DNA from: Acidimicrobiales bacterium
GTDB lineage: Bacteria; Actinomycetota; Acidimicrobiia; Acidimicrobiales; Iamiaceae
DNA: 51,170 nucleotides
NCBI GenBank assembly: GCA_025463365.1
Contig: JAOBWM010000176.1
Span: 1 to 51,170, forward strand
Reading direction: 5' to 3'
Below are positions 8,711-16,911 of this stretch, in pieces (positions within the stretch are counted from its first letter, which is position 1; the number at the start of each line of letters is the position of its first letter). Both the position numbers and the translations under genes were made by a program. The notes beneath the pieces are model-generated. The model was not told the DNA's origin. It ran no database searches and saw nothing but the letters and a program-made list of their open reading frames with translations.

Positions 8711-8853
8711 TTTCGCGTCCCTGTCCGCTGCCCGAACGGGCCGACCGAGATCCTCGGCGGCTTGCCTCGGCGCGCTCGTGGAAACCCCTCCTGATCGGCA
8801 CAAACGCGACGGAATGAACCGAATGGCCCACAGCACTGCGGGCCACCGTGTCG

Positions 8854-8859
8854 TAGTGT
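8854..8859 (+). promoter_or_regulatory. -10 hexamer TAGTGT, probable pilA promoter
   Basis: TAGTGT lies about 97 bases before the pilA start in the gap after the pilC terminator. The -35 region is weak. The resulting leader of about 90 bases is GC-rich and can fold. Confidence 0.45.
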
Positions 8860-8895
8860 TGACCCCGCTGCCGAGGCGTCCGCCGGGCGGTGTGT

Positions 8896-8951
8896 GGGGG
8901 AGTCTCGTTGCGAGTTGTTCCCCGCGCTCTCAAAACACTCCCTGGGGGAAC
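8896..8951 (+). promoter_or_regulatory. foldable pilA leader with possible Shine-Dalgarno sequestration
   Basis: GTTCCCC (8917-8923) is fully complementary to GGGGAAC of the pilA ribosome binding site (8945-8951). The TTCCCC part can instead pair with GGGGGA upstream (8896-8901), around an inner stem CTCG-TTG-CGAG. The two folds exclude each other, one hiding and one freeing the ribosome binding site. No known riboswitch motif is recognised. Confidence 0.35.
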
Positions 8952-8955
8952 AAGC

Positions 8956-9339
8956 GTGCTGAAGCACATCAAGTCGCAAGAAGACTGGAACGAGAAGACG
9001 GTCGGAGCCAAGGGCTTCACCCTCATCGAGCTCCTCGTCGTCATCGTGATCCTCGGCATCCTCGCCGCGGTCGTCGTCTTCGCCGTGTCGGGCATCGCCG
9101 ACAAGGGCCAGAAGAGCGCCTGCCAGGCCGAGGCCAGCACGGTCCGGTCCGCCGCCGAGGCCTACGCCGCCAACAACACGGTCGACGGCCTCTACCCCGC
9201 GACCGACGCCAACTTGGTCCCCGGCTTCCTGTCGAAGGCTCCGACCCTCGTCACCTACACGGCCACCAACGGCGCGAAGGCGTTCACGCTCGCCTACGGC
9301 TCCAAGTGCTCGACCATCTCCGATGTCGGCGCTGCTTGA
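8956..9339 (+). CDS. pilA: major type IV pilin PilA
   Basis: Major pilin subunit. 127 residues from the GTG at 8956, placed after the strong GGGGGAAC. The class III signal is textbook: a 20-residue charged leader, cut after Gly20, then FTLIELLVVIVILGILAAV with Glu at +5. The mature pilin has a short globular head with ACQAEASTVRSAAEAYAANN and a Cys pair (Cys in KSAC and in SKCST) that may form the D-region disulfide. It stands between its own promoter and a very strong terminator, which fits a highly expressed monocistronic gene. It should be processed by a prepilin peptidase not encoded in this window. Confidence 0.95.
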   Translation: MLKHIKSQEDWNEKTVGAKGFTLIELLVVIVILGILAAVVVFAVSGIADKGQKSACQAEASTVRSAAEAYAANNTVDGLYPATDANLVPGFLSKAPTLVTYTATNGAKAFTLAYGSKCSTISDVGAA

Positions 9340-9370
9340 CCTGATCAGGTAGCAACCGAGTTCGTCCGAT

Positions 9371-9400
9371 CCGGGCGGGGGAGCGATCCCCCGCCCGGTT
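9371..9400 (+). terminator. strong terminator after pilA
   Basis: A 12-bp perfect stem, CCGGGCGGGGGA / TCCCCCGCCCGG, with loop GCGA, starting 32 bases after the pilA stop. Confidence 0.75.
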
Positions 9401-9433
9401 CGCGTTCGGGCCCAGGCGCACGCTGCCTACGCG

Positions 9434-9467
9434 ACGAGGCCCGCACCCATCGGGGTGCGGGCCTCGT
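9434..9467 (-). terminator. terminator downstream of pilT
   Basis: A 15-bp perfect stem, ACGAGGCCCGCACCC / GGGTGCGGGCCTCGT, loop ATCG, 34 bases after the pilT stop on the minus strand. It could also act on pilA read-through. Confidence 0.7.
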
Positions 9468-9500
9468 GTGGTTCGTGGGGCCGGAGCCCGCAACGTCGGG

Positions 9501-10604
9501 TCAGCCGGCGACCGCGGGCACCGGCGGCTGGGCCGGGATGCCGCGGACCTCCTTGGGCACGACGGCGCGGCTGATGGCGTCGTCGTAGGTGACCAGGCCG
9601 TGGGCCACCAGCACCGAGAGCGACTGCTCGAGGGTCTGCATGCCCTCGCGCACGCTCTGGGAGATGACGTTGCGGACCTGGTACGTCTTGCCGTCGCGGA
9701 TGAGGCCGCGGGTGGCGCTGTTGGCCTGCAGGATCTCGAAGGCCGCGATCAGCCCGCCCCCGACGCGGGGGACCAGGCGCTGTGCGACCACGCCGGCGAG
9801 CGACGAGGCGAGCTGCACCCGGATCTGGGACTTGCGGTCCGAGGGGAAGACGTCGACGATCCGGTCGAGCGCGGTGGACGCGTCGTTCGTGTGCAAGGTG
9901 GCGAACACGAGGTGGCCGGTCTCGGCCAGCGTCAGGGTCGTCTGGATGCTCTCGGGGTCACGCATCTCGCCCACCAGCACGACATCGGGGTCCTCACGCA
10001 GCGCGGCCCGCAGGCCCTGCTCGAAGGTGTCGGTGTCGATCCCGACCTCGCGCTGGTTGATCATCGAGCGCTTGTGGGTGTGCACGTACTCGATCGGGTC
10101 CTCGAGGGTGAGGATGTGGCGGGCGTGGCGCTGGTTGATCCAGTCGATCATCGCGGCCTGGGTCGTCGACTTGCCCGATCCCGTGGGACCGGTGATCAGC
10201 ACCAGGCCCTGGCTCAGCTCGCAGAACTGGCTGACCGCCGGCGGGAGCAACAGCTCCTCGGCGGTGGGGATGCGCCGCGGGATGGCCCGCAGGGCCAGCG
10301 CCACGCTGCCCTGCTGGTGGTAGGCGTTGCCGCGGAAGCGGATGAGGTCCTTCCACCCGAAGGAGAAGTCGACCTCCTTCTCGACCTGGAGCCGTTCCCA
10401 CAGGTCGTCGGAGAGGATGGCCCGGACCATCTGCTGCAACTCCGCGGCGGGGATCGGGGCGCGTTCCTCGACCGGGGCGAGGTTGCCATCGAGCCTGATC
10501 TGCGGCGGTAGGCCCGCCGTCAGGTGGATGTCTGTTCCCCCCCGGTCCCAGAGGATCTGCACCAGGCCTTCGATGGGCGTGATGTCGACGTGAGACGTGG
10601 TCAT
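9501..10604 (-). CDS. pilT: type IV pilus retraction ATPase PilT
   Basis: Hexameric retraction motor that disassembles the pilus. 367 residues, the usual length. N-terminal PAS-like domain (GGTDIHLTAGLPPQIRLDG), Walker A GPTGSGKSTT, Asp box ILTLEDPIEYVH, Walker B DVVLVGEMRDPESI, His box HLVFATLHTNDA. The C-terminal PilT signature corresponding to AIRNLIRE reads SATRGLIRDGKTYQ. A Shine-Dalgarno AAGGATGG precedes the ATG at 10604. It is convergent with pilA and divergent from a second PilT-like gene 128 bases away. Confidence 0.94.
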   Translation of the reverse strand: MTTSHVDITPIEGLVQILWDRGGTDIHLTAGLPPQIRLDGNLAPVEERAPIPAAELQQMVRAILSDDLWERLQVEKEVDFSFGWKDLIRFRGNAYHQQGSVALALRAIPRRIPTAEELLLPPAVSQFCELSQGLVLITGPTGSGKSTTQAAMIDWINQRHARHILTLEDPIEYVHTHKRSMINQREVGIDTDTFEQGLRAALREDPDVVLVGEMRDPESIQTTLTLAETGHLVFATLHTNDASTALDRIVDVFPSDRKSQIRVQLASSLAGVVAQRLVPRVGGGLIAAFEILQANSATRGLIRDGKTYQVRNVISQSVREGMQTLEQSLSVLVAHGLVTYDDAISRAVVPKEVRGIPAQPPVPAVAG

Positions 10605-10679
10605 CCCGCCATCCTTCCATGTCCGTTCTTGGCGCGCGGTCGGCGAACGGGGCCCATGAGGACGCTCTGGTGGGATCGT

Positions 10680-10685
10680 CTACTC
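10680..10685 (+). promoter_or_regulatory. -10 hexamer TACTCT, promoter of the second PilT-like gene
   Basis: TACTCT lies 46 bases before the chosen ATG (10732), giving a leader of about 40 bases that includes the AGGGGAC ribosome binding site. Confidence 0.45.
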
Positions 10686-10731
10686 TGGCGCCCGGCCGGT
10701 GGGGAGCCGTGCCGAGATCGAGGGGACAGCA

Positions 10732-12288
10732 ATGCTCACCAGCCAAGCCCGACGCTTCGGGGAAGCGCTCGTCGATCGCCATGCGATCTCGCCGGAGGCG
10801 GTCGAGGCCGCGATCAAGGGCTCGGGTGCGGGCGAGGCGGACTTCGTCGAGCTGATGCGCCAGGCCGGCGTGGGCGAGAAGGACCTCGCCGCCGGCTGGG
10901 CCGCGGCGCTCGGCGTCGCGTTCGTCGACTTCGCCACCGACGTGGTGCACCCCGATGCCGCGGCGGTCCTGCCCGAGGACGTGGCCCGCAAGCACCAGGC
11001 GTTGGGCATCCGGTTCGATCACAAGGAGATCCTCGTCGCCTTCGCGGTGCCGATGGCCGCCGAGTCCATCCGCGCCGTCACCGAGGCCGTCGCCGCGTAC
11101 GGGAATCAGGAGCTCATCATCGGTGCGGCCGAGACGGCCGAGCTCGAATCCGCGATCCGCAACGTGTACAGCGATCAGGTCGTCCCGGAGCAGTCCGGGG
11201 CCAACGAGGCGCGCGACGAGCTGTACCGGCTGTTCGACCGGGTGCTGCAGATGGGCGGCTCCGACCTCCACCTCGCCGCGAACCAGCCACCCTTCGTGCG
11301 GACCGTCGGCGAGCTCTTCCGCATGCCCGACGAGGCCGAGCTCAGCCCTACCCGCGTCCGCGAGCTCGTCTACTCGCTCCTGTCGGTCCGCCAGCAGGAG
11401 AAGTTCGAGGCCACCTCCGAGCTCGACACCGCCCACACGATGGGATCGGCCATCCGCTTCCGGGTGAACGTGTTCGTGCAGCGCAACGCGGTCGGTGCGG
11501 CGTTCCGCGTGATCCCCTTCGAGGTGGTCCCCTTCGAGCACATCGGCGTGCCGGAGGTGCTGCGCGGCTGGGCCGACCTTCCCCGCGGCCTCGTGCTCGT
11601 CACCGGCCCCACCGGGTCAGGCAAGTCCACGACGTTGGCGTCACTGATCGACATCGTGAACAACACGCGCCAGTGCCACATCATCACGATCGAGGATCCG
11701 GTGGAGTTCGTGCACCGGACCAAGGTGGCGCTCATCAACCAGCGCGAGATCGGGGCCGACACCGCCGGGTTCGGCGTGGCCCTCACCCAGGCGATGCGCC
11801 AGGATCCCGACGTCATCCTCGTGGGCGAGATGCGCGACCTCGAGACGATCTCGACGGCCATCACCGCGGCGGAGACCGGGCACCTCGTGTTCGGCACCCT
11901 GCACACCCAAGACGCCGCCCAGACGGTCGACCGCATCATCGACGTCTTCCCCGCCAACCAGCAGGACCAGGTGCGCATCCAGCTCGCCAACTCCCTGATC
12001 GGGGTGTCCACCCAGCAGCTGATCCCGACCGCCGACGGTCGCAGCCGGGTGGTGGCCTGCGAGGTCATGATCGCCAACACCGCCATCCGCTCGCTGATCC
12101 GCGATGGCAAGGTCCACCAGATCCACAACGCGATGTCGTCGGGCAAGCGGCTCGGCATGCAGAGCATGGACGAGTCCCTGGCCGACCTGGTCAAGCGCGG
12201 GGTCGTGACCCGGGAGCAGGCGTTGCGCCGGGCCAAGAACAAAGACGAGCTCACGAGGATGATCGGCGACTCGCCAGCGGCGAGCTGA
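10732..12288 (+). CDS. second PilT-family ATPase with extra N-terminal MshEN-like domain
   Basis: A 518-residue hybrid: an N-terminal domain (about 1-150) resembling the GspE/MshE N-domain, followed by a PilT-type ATPase from about 165. It has SDLHLAANQPPFVRTVGE, Walker A GPTGSGKSTTL, ITIEDPVEFVH, ILVGEMRDLETI, HLVFGTLHTQDA and the PilT-like TAIRSLIRDGKVHQ. There is no CxxC zinc site, so it is of retraction rather than extension type. I chose ATG 10732 (after GAGGGGAC) over the upstream 10699. The next gene begins one base after its stop. Likely an accessory retraction motor (PilU-like role) possibly tuned by the N-terminal domain; that role is inference. Confidence 0.9.
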   Translation: MLTSQARRFGEALVDRHAISPEAVEAAIKGSGAGEADFVELMRQAGVGEKDLAAGWAAALGVAFVDFATDVVHPDAAAVLPEDVARKHQALGIRFDHKEILVAFAVPMAAESIRAVTEAVAAYGNQELIIGAAETAELESAIRNVYSDQVVPEQSGANEARDELYRLFDRVLQMGGSDLHLAANQPPFVRTVGELFRMPDEAELSPTRVRELVYSLLSVRQQEKFEATSELDTAHTMGSAIRFRVNVFVQRNAVGAAFRVIPFEVVPFEHIGVPEVLRGWADLPRGLVLVTGPTGSGKSTTLASLIDIVNNTRQCHIITIEDPVEFVHRTKVALINQREIGADTAGFGVALTQAMRQDPDVILVGEMRDLETISTAITAAETGHLVFGTLHTQDAAQTVDRIIDVFPANQQDQVRIQLANSLIGVSTQQLIPTADGRSRVVACEVMIANTAIRSLIRDGKVHQIHNAMSSGKRLGMQSMDESLADLVKRGVVTREQALRRAKNKDELTRMIGDSPAAS

Positions 12289-12289
12289 G

Positions 12290-14074
12290 GTGGCCGACGG
12301 AGCGTCCGAACTCGTCGCGTCCCGGCCCGCTCGGCCCGGCCGGCCGATGCCCTTCGCGGGCGATGTCCCGGCCGCCGACCTCGCGATCTGCGCGTACGCG
12401 ACGGGCCTGTTGGTGGTGTGGTCTCCGGGCCTGAACGCGGGTCTGCTCACCCCGCGCACCGCACTTGCGTACATGGCGACGGGGCCCGGGTTGGTGGTGC
12501 TGGCCGGGCTGGCCCGGCGCGGCGATCGCGGGGCGCGATGGGCGGTTGCGTTCCTGGCCGTCGCGTTCGCGTCGGCCGTGCTGAGCGGGGCCGCGAGGAT
12601 CTCCCTGCTCGGCTCGTACCAGCAGGACCGGGGGTGGATCTACCTTGCCGCCGCGCTGGGAGCCTGGGCGCTCGGTCGCCGGCTGGGCCCGGCCGGGCGC
12701 CGCCTGCTCCCGGTGGCGGTCCTCGCCGGCGTGGTGGTCAACGTGGTGATGGCGTTCCTCGAGGCGATCACCAAACCCCTGACGGGACCATTGGTCTCGG
12801 TGTCGGGACGGGTGCAGGGGCTCGCGCCCGAGAGCCTGTTCCTCGGTGGGTACGTGGCGGGGGCCCTGGCCCTCACCGGCCTGCTCGTCGGCGGACGCGG
12901 ACGGCGGTGGTACGGCTGGTTGGTCGGCATCGTGGCGTTCACCGCCGTCGACAACCTGACCGGGAGCCGCGGGGCCCTCGCCGCCGGCCTCGTACTCGCC
13001 CTGATCGCCCCGGTGGTGGCCATCGGCCGCGGCGACCGACGTCGGGTGGCGGTGCGGACCGGCGCGGTGGCGCTGGCGATCGTGCTGGGCTTCTTGCTGT
13101 CTGGGCCGCTGGCCAACGACGCCTCGGGAGCGGGCCGGCTCGGGTCGGGCGCCGGCTCAGGTGGCCTCGCCGCTCGGGTGACGATGTGGAAGGCCGGAGC
13201 AGCGGCCGTGGTGGACCGACCCGTGCTGGGGTACGGGCCGGGCCGGTTCCGGGTGGCCACCTCGGCGAGGACCACCGCGGCGTTCACGCGGTCAGAAGGC
13301 CCCGACCGCTTGTACTTCGATGCCCACAACGTGGCCGTCGAGCAGCTGGTCACCACGGGAGTGCTCGGGTTGGTGGCGGTCGCTGGCTTCGCCTGGTGCG
13401 CGGCGCGGGCGGCCCGGGGTCCGATGGCATGGTTCGCGGTGGGGGTGGTGGCCACGTGGTTGCTCGAACCCGTCTCGATCAGCACGGGTCCGCTTGCCCT
13501 GCTGGCACTGGGGGCGGCCTCGACGATCATCATCCCCGCGCCTCGACCTCGCGGTGGTCGTGGGCTCCGGCCGGCCGTGGTCGTCGGCGTGCTCCTCGCC
13601 GCCGTGGGGCTCGCGGCGGGCTCGTGCCTGGTGGCGGCGGACGCCTTGGTGCACCAGGGGGTCGAGGGCGTGCGGGTCGACCGGATCCGGGCCGCCCAGC
13701 GGCTGCTTCCCCCCGATGCGGTGCTGTCGGACCTCGAGGCCCAGGTGTACGGCTCGATCGCGCGCCTCGGCCCGGCCCCCGGGCCGCGGCATGCCGCGAT
13801 CGCCGCGAGCCGCCGCACCGTCCGGTTGGATCCGACGCGGCCGCTGTGGTGGACCAACCTCGGGTTCGCCGAGGGCGACCTCGGGTTCGGCCCCAAGCGT
13901 GAGCTCCTGGCCCGATCCGAGCGGGCGTTCCGGGAGGGGCTGCGCCTCGACCCGTGGTCGGTGGCGGCCATGGACGGCTTGCGGCGCATCGCCCTGGCCC
14001 AAGGCGACGCCGCCGAGGCGCGATCCTGGGCTCGCCGCATGTGCGAGGCGGGGTCCTGCCCACCGAAGGGCTGA
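12290..14074 (+). CDS. O-antigen ligase / Wzy-like membrane protein with C-terminal TPR-like tail
   Basis: 594 residues. About 11-12 membrane segments cover residues 25-450. The Wzy_C-type signature is present: RPVLGYGPGRF followed by DAHNVAVEQLVTTGVLGL, the periplasmic loop of O-antigen ligases and of pilin O-oligosaccharyltransferases. The last 140 residues are soluble and helical (TNLGFAEGDLGF, ARSERAFREGLRLDPWS), like tetratricopeptide repeats. The GTG start follows the PilT-like stop by one base, so translation is coupled. Position between a pilus ATPase and a pilin gene suggests it could glycosylate pilin; ligation or polymerisation of surface glycan is the alternative. Confidence 0.8.
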   Translation: MADGASELVASRPARPGRPMPFAGDVPAADLAICAYATGLLVVWSPGLNAGLLTPRTALAYMATGPGLVVLAGLARRGDRGARWAVAFLAVAFASAVLSGAARISLLGSYQQDRGWIYLAAALGAWALGRRLGPAGRRLLPVAVLAGVVVNVVMAFLEAITKPLTGPLVSVSGRVQGLAPESLFLGGYVAGALALTGLLVGGRGRRWYGWLVGIVAFTAVDNLTGSRGALAAGLVLALIAPVVAIGRGDRRRVAVRTGAVALAIVLGFLLSGPLANDASGAGRLGSGAGSGGLAARVTMWKAGAAAVVDRPVLGYGPGRFRVATSARTTAAFTRSEGPDRLYFDAHNVAVEQLVTTGVLGLVAVAGFAWCAARAARGPMAWFAVGVVATWLLEPVSISTGPLALLALGAASTIIIPAPRPRGGRGLRPAVVVGVLLAAVGLAAGSCLVAADALVHQGVEGVRVDRIRAAQRLLPPDAVLSDLEAQVYGSIARLGPAPGPRHAAIAASRRTVRLDPTRPLWWTNLGFAEGDLGFGPKRELLARSERAFREGLRLDPWSVAAMDGLRRIALAQGDAAEARSWARRMCEAGSCPPKG

Positions 14075-14085
14075 GGGCCCTGCGA

Positions 14086-14091
14086 TAGCGT
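14086..14091 (+). promoter_or_regulatory. -10-like hexamer TAGCGT before the orphan pilin
   Basis: TAGCGT in the 56-base gap between the ligase-like gene and the pilin; the pilin GTG also has GGAGGG at 12 bases. Either an internal promoter or chance. Confidence 0.3.
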
Positions 14092-14130
14092 TGGCGCTTC
14101 GCTCGGCCCCTGGGGCCCGGAGGGCCACCC

Positions 14131-14484
14131 GTGGAACCTGATCGCACCGCATCACCGAGGCCTGCTGGGCGCTCCCGCCAGGCCGGCTTCGTGCTGTCCG
14201 AGCTGGTGCTGGTCGTCACGCTCGTGACCGCGCTGCTGGTCGTCGTGATCGTGTCGGTCAACGGGATCCACCGGGACACGCGCCGGGGCGAGTGCCAGAC
14301 CGAGCTGCGGAACCTGAAGGTCGCCACCGAGCGGTACCTGGCCGAGAGCGGGAAGTACCCTGCATCGAAGGCGGCGGTCATCGCCAAGAAGTACGTGACC
14401 GAGACCGACGTGGCCAACTGGAGCCTCTCGGGGCTCGGCGCCGACGGCCGGCCGATCTACCGGGCCGAGGCCGACTGCGCCTGA
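14131..14484 (+). CDS. type IV pilin-like protein (orphan, minor pilin)
   Basis: 117 residues with a class III signal: a 19-residue Arg/Pro-rich leader ending in Gly19, then FVLSELVLVVTLVTALLVVV with Glu at +5. The head has RGECQTELRNLKVATERYLAESGKYP, the same layout as PilA (Cys, then a helix, then a loop with a Tyr-Pro), and a Cys near the C-terminus (EADC). It is likely a second pilin or pseudopilin of the same machine. It sits at the end of the pilT-like / ligase-like operon and is convergent with the flippase (7-base gap). Confidence 0.85.
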   Translation: MEPDRTASPRPAGRSRQAGFVLSELVLVVTLVTALLVVVIVSVNGIHRDTRRGECQTELRNLKVATERYLAESGKYPASKAAVIAKKYVTETDVANWSLSGLGADGRPIYRAEADCA

Positions 14485-14491
14485 CCGGCGA

Positions 14492-15889
14492 TCAGGGGCG
14501 GGCGACCACCAGCGGATCGAGCTCGGCGACGGCGGCCAGGTTGGGGTCGGCGCGGTGGCGACCGATCATCGTGACGGTGGCTGCGACGAGGGCCGCCACC
14601 ACGTTGCCGACGAGCCACGAGGTCGAGGCGCCGTCGAGGCCGTGGCCCTTGCCGGTGCCGGGCACCAGGATCAGCGCCGGGACGATGATCGCGGCGGTCA
14701 GCGTGGCGGTGATGATCACCGTGGAGACGTGGCGGTGGAGCACCCGGGCCTCGGTGAGGTAGAGCGAGCTCACCGCCCAAGGGATGCCGGCGAGCATCAT
14801 GGCCGGGAGGATGCGCGCCGCGTCGGCGTACTCCTTGCCGTACATGGCCGTCACGACGCCCTTGCCGAGGAACGTCACCACCGCGCCGGCGGCCATCAAC
14901 CCCACCGCGAGCGACATGGCCAGGCGCACCTGGCTGTGCAGCTCGGCGCCCTCCTTGCCGCCCTCCGCCAGCAGCGCCTGCCCGATCGCGGAGGGCACGT
15001 AGAAGGCGATGGCCACGATGCCCCACGCCACGTAGAAGCTCGCGTTGGTCGTGTCGCTCACGTGGACGAGCACGATCACCGGAAGGGCGAAGTAGGGCGC
15101 CTGGTAGGCGAGGGTCGAGAGGTAGTTGATGAGCGAATAGCGGACGGCGGCCCGGCCGGCGGCCGGCTTCGGCCGGAGCTGGTGGCGACCCTTGGTGATG
15201 AGGCCGATGCCGATGATGCCCACGAACCCCGACACCGCGACCGGGCCGCCGAGGAACACGAACAGCTGCACGGCGCGGTGGGGTCCGTGGCGGGCGAAGG
15301 GGAGCAGCGCCACCTTGGCGATGCCGACGAGCACGATCCGCGCGAGCACGAGGTTCCAGCGGCGCATGGTCATGCACCGCACGTCGACGATGAGCGAGAA
15401 CGCCGAGCCCATCACGATCAGCGCGAACAGCGCGAAGCCGAGCACCGGGTGCCAGCGCCACAAGACGTCGGCCGCCTTCGGGTGCACGATGCCGAGGTAC
15501 AACCCCGATGCGACGATCGAGGAGATCGCGGTGGCGATCACGGCCCAGGTGAAGACGACGTGGCTGTCGACGGATCGATCGGCCGCATACCGGGCGAGGG
15601 CTACGGGGAGGCCGAGACCGGCCAGGTAGGTGACGAACAGGACCGAGGTGAACAGGGCCGAGGCGTTGCCGAAATCACCCTTGTGGTGCCACTGCGCCAC
15701 GATCAGCGAGAACGCCATGCCCCCGATGCCCTGCACCGCCGCTCCCACCACGAGCACGCTCGAGCCGGTCAGCAGGTGGCGGTGGGCGCCGTTGGCTGCG
15801 CCTCGGAGCCGGCTGGTCAGGGACTGTCGCCCACCAGGGTCCCCGGGGGCCGCACCCTCGGAGGGCAAGGAGGTGGAGGTACCGGTCAC
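14492..15889 (-). CDS. Wzx-like lipid-linked oligosaccharide flippase (MOP/MATE superfamily)
   Basis: 465 residues with 12-14 hydrophobic segments, starting with GSSVLVVGAAVQGIGGMAF and with GNASALFTSVLFVTYLAGLG, the usual opening of polysaccharide transporters. Expected to flip an undecaprenyl-linked glycan across the membrane. The long reading frame starts at 16018, but that overlaps the divergent hydrolase; the GTG at 15889 has TACAGT nine bases upstream and is preferred. It may supply the substrate for the ligase-like protein encoded on the other side of the orphan pilin; this is inference from proximity. Confidence 0.82.
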   Translation of the reverse strand: MTGTSTSLPSEGAAPGDPGGRQSLTSRLRGAANGAHRHLLTGSSVLVVGAAVQGIGGMAFSLIVAQWHHKGDFGNASALFTSVLFVTYLAGLGLPVALARYAADRSVDSHVVFTWAVIATAISSIVASGLYLGIVHPKAADVLWRWHPVLGFALFALIVMGSAFSLIVDVRCMTMRRWNLVLARIVLVGIAKVALLPFARHGPHRAVQLFVFLGGPVAVSGFVGIIGIGLITKGRHQLRPKPAAGRAAVRYSLINYLSTLAYQAPYFALPVIVLVHVSDTTNASFYVAWGIVAIAFYVPSAIGQALLAEGGKEGAELHSQVRLAMSLAVGLMAAGAVVTFLGKGVVTAMYGKEYADAARILPAMMLAGIPWAVSSLYLTEARVLHRHVSTVIITATLTAAIIVPALILVPGTGKGHGLDGASTSWLVGNVVAALVAATVTMIGRHRADPNLAAVAELDPLVVARP

Positions 15890-15898
15890 GACCGGACC

Positions 15899-15904
15899 AC
15901 TGTA
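15899..15904 (-). promoter_or_regulatory. -10 hexamer TACAGT, flippase promoter
   Basis: On the minus strand TACAGT ends nine bases before GTG 15889. The leader would be at most two or three bases. Confidence 0.45.
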
Positions 15905-15945
15905 GGACCCGGGGCCCGGGCGCATCCCTGCCCGCGTCGGGCCCG

Positions 15946-15951
15946 TAGCCT
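15946..15951 (+). promoter_or_regulatory. -10 hexamer TAGCCT, leaderless promoter of the hydrolase
   Basis: TAGCCT ends six bases before GTG 15958, with no Shine-Dalgarno sequence. Confidence 0.6.
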
Positions 15952-15957
15952 GCCGGC

Positions 15958-16911
15958 GTGTCCCCGTCGATCGAGCAGCGAACCGACCGCGCCCCCCTGC
16001 GCCACGAGGCCGGTGCACCGGTCTACCCCGGCGCTCGTCGCCCGGATCGGGTTCGGTCGGTGGACTCGGGAGGGGTGGGGCTCGCGGTGTGGGAGTGGGG
16101 AGACCCGGACGCGCCGCCCATGCTGTTCGCCCACGGCGGGTTCGACTACGCCGCCACCTACGACACCGTCGCGCCGATCCTGGCCGACGCCGGCTGGCGC
16201 GTGGTCTCGTGGGACCAGCGGGGCCACGGTGACTCGGACGCCGCGCACCTCTACTCGTGGGAGGCCGACGTGCGTGACGCGCTGTCCATCCTGGACGTGC
16301 TCGGCCCCGAGCCGATGCCGGTGGTCGGGCACTCGAAGGGCGGTGCGCTCATGTTGCAGCTCGCCGACGCGATGCCGCACCGGGTCAGTCACCTTGCCAA
16401 CCTCGACGGCCTGCCCTCGGCCCGGTCGTGGCCCGACGTCCCCGACCACCTGCGCACCCGCCTCCTCAACGGCGACCTCGGTGCCTGGCTCGACCACCGC
16501 CGGGCGGCGGCCACCAAGGTCCGCCGGCCCGGCACCGTCGACGAGCTGGCCGAGCGGCGCGGGCGGATGAACCCGCGGCTCGACCCCGATTGGCTGCGCT
16601 ACCTGGTGCAGGTCGCTGCGTCCCGGTCCGACGACGGATGGCGCTGGAAGATCGACCCATCGATGCGGCTCGGCGGGTTCGGGCCGTGGCGCCCGGAGTG
16701 GTCGATGGCCCGGCTGCCATCGCTCGGCATGCCGGTGCTGTGCGTGCTCGGACTGGCCGTCGAGGTGATGGGGTGGGGCACGCTGCCCGAGGACGTGGCC
16801 CCGAACCTCCCACCGGGCGGCCGCTTCGTGCCGCTCGACGACGTGGGGCACTTCGTCCACCTCGAGAAGCCCACCGTCGTGGCCGACCTGATCTTGGACC
16901 TCGTGTCGTGA
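15958..16911 (+). CDS. alpha/beta hydrolase
   Basis: 317-residue alpha/beta-hydrolase-fold protein. The oxyanion strand is MLFAHGGFDY, the nucleophile elbow VGHSKGG (Ser126), and the catalytic His lies in DVGHFVHLEKP near the C-terminus. The RGHGDSD loop is typical of esterases and lipases of this group. No signal peptide, so cytoplasmic. The next gene, another member of the same fold, overlaps its stop (GTGA). Substrate unknown. Confidence 0.85.
   Translation: MSPSIEQRTDRAPLRHEAGAPVYPGARRPDRVRSVDSGGVGLAVWEWGDPDAPPMLFAHGGFDYAATYDTVAPILADAGWRVVSWDQRGHGDSDAAHLYSWEADVRDALSILDVLGPEPMPVVGHSKGGALMLQLADAMPHRVSHLANLDGLPSARSWPDVPDHLRTRLLNGDLGAWLDHRRAAATKVRRPGTVDELAERRGRMNPRLDPDWLRYLVQVAASRSDDGWRWKIDPSMRLGGFGPWRPEWSMARLPSLGMPVLCVLGLAVEVMGWGTLPEDVAPNLPPGGRFVPLDDVGHFVHLEKPTVVADLILDLVS

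Noticed and set aside
8866-8955. Cyclic di-GMP (GEMM) riboswitch before pilA
   Set aside because: The conserved GEMM motifs are not present; only simple base pairing is seen.
15958-16018. Long N-terminus for the flippase starting at 16018
   Set aside because: It would overlap the divergent hydrolase start; the added residues are low-complexity and the -10 lies inside them.
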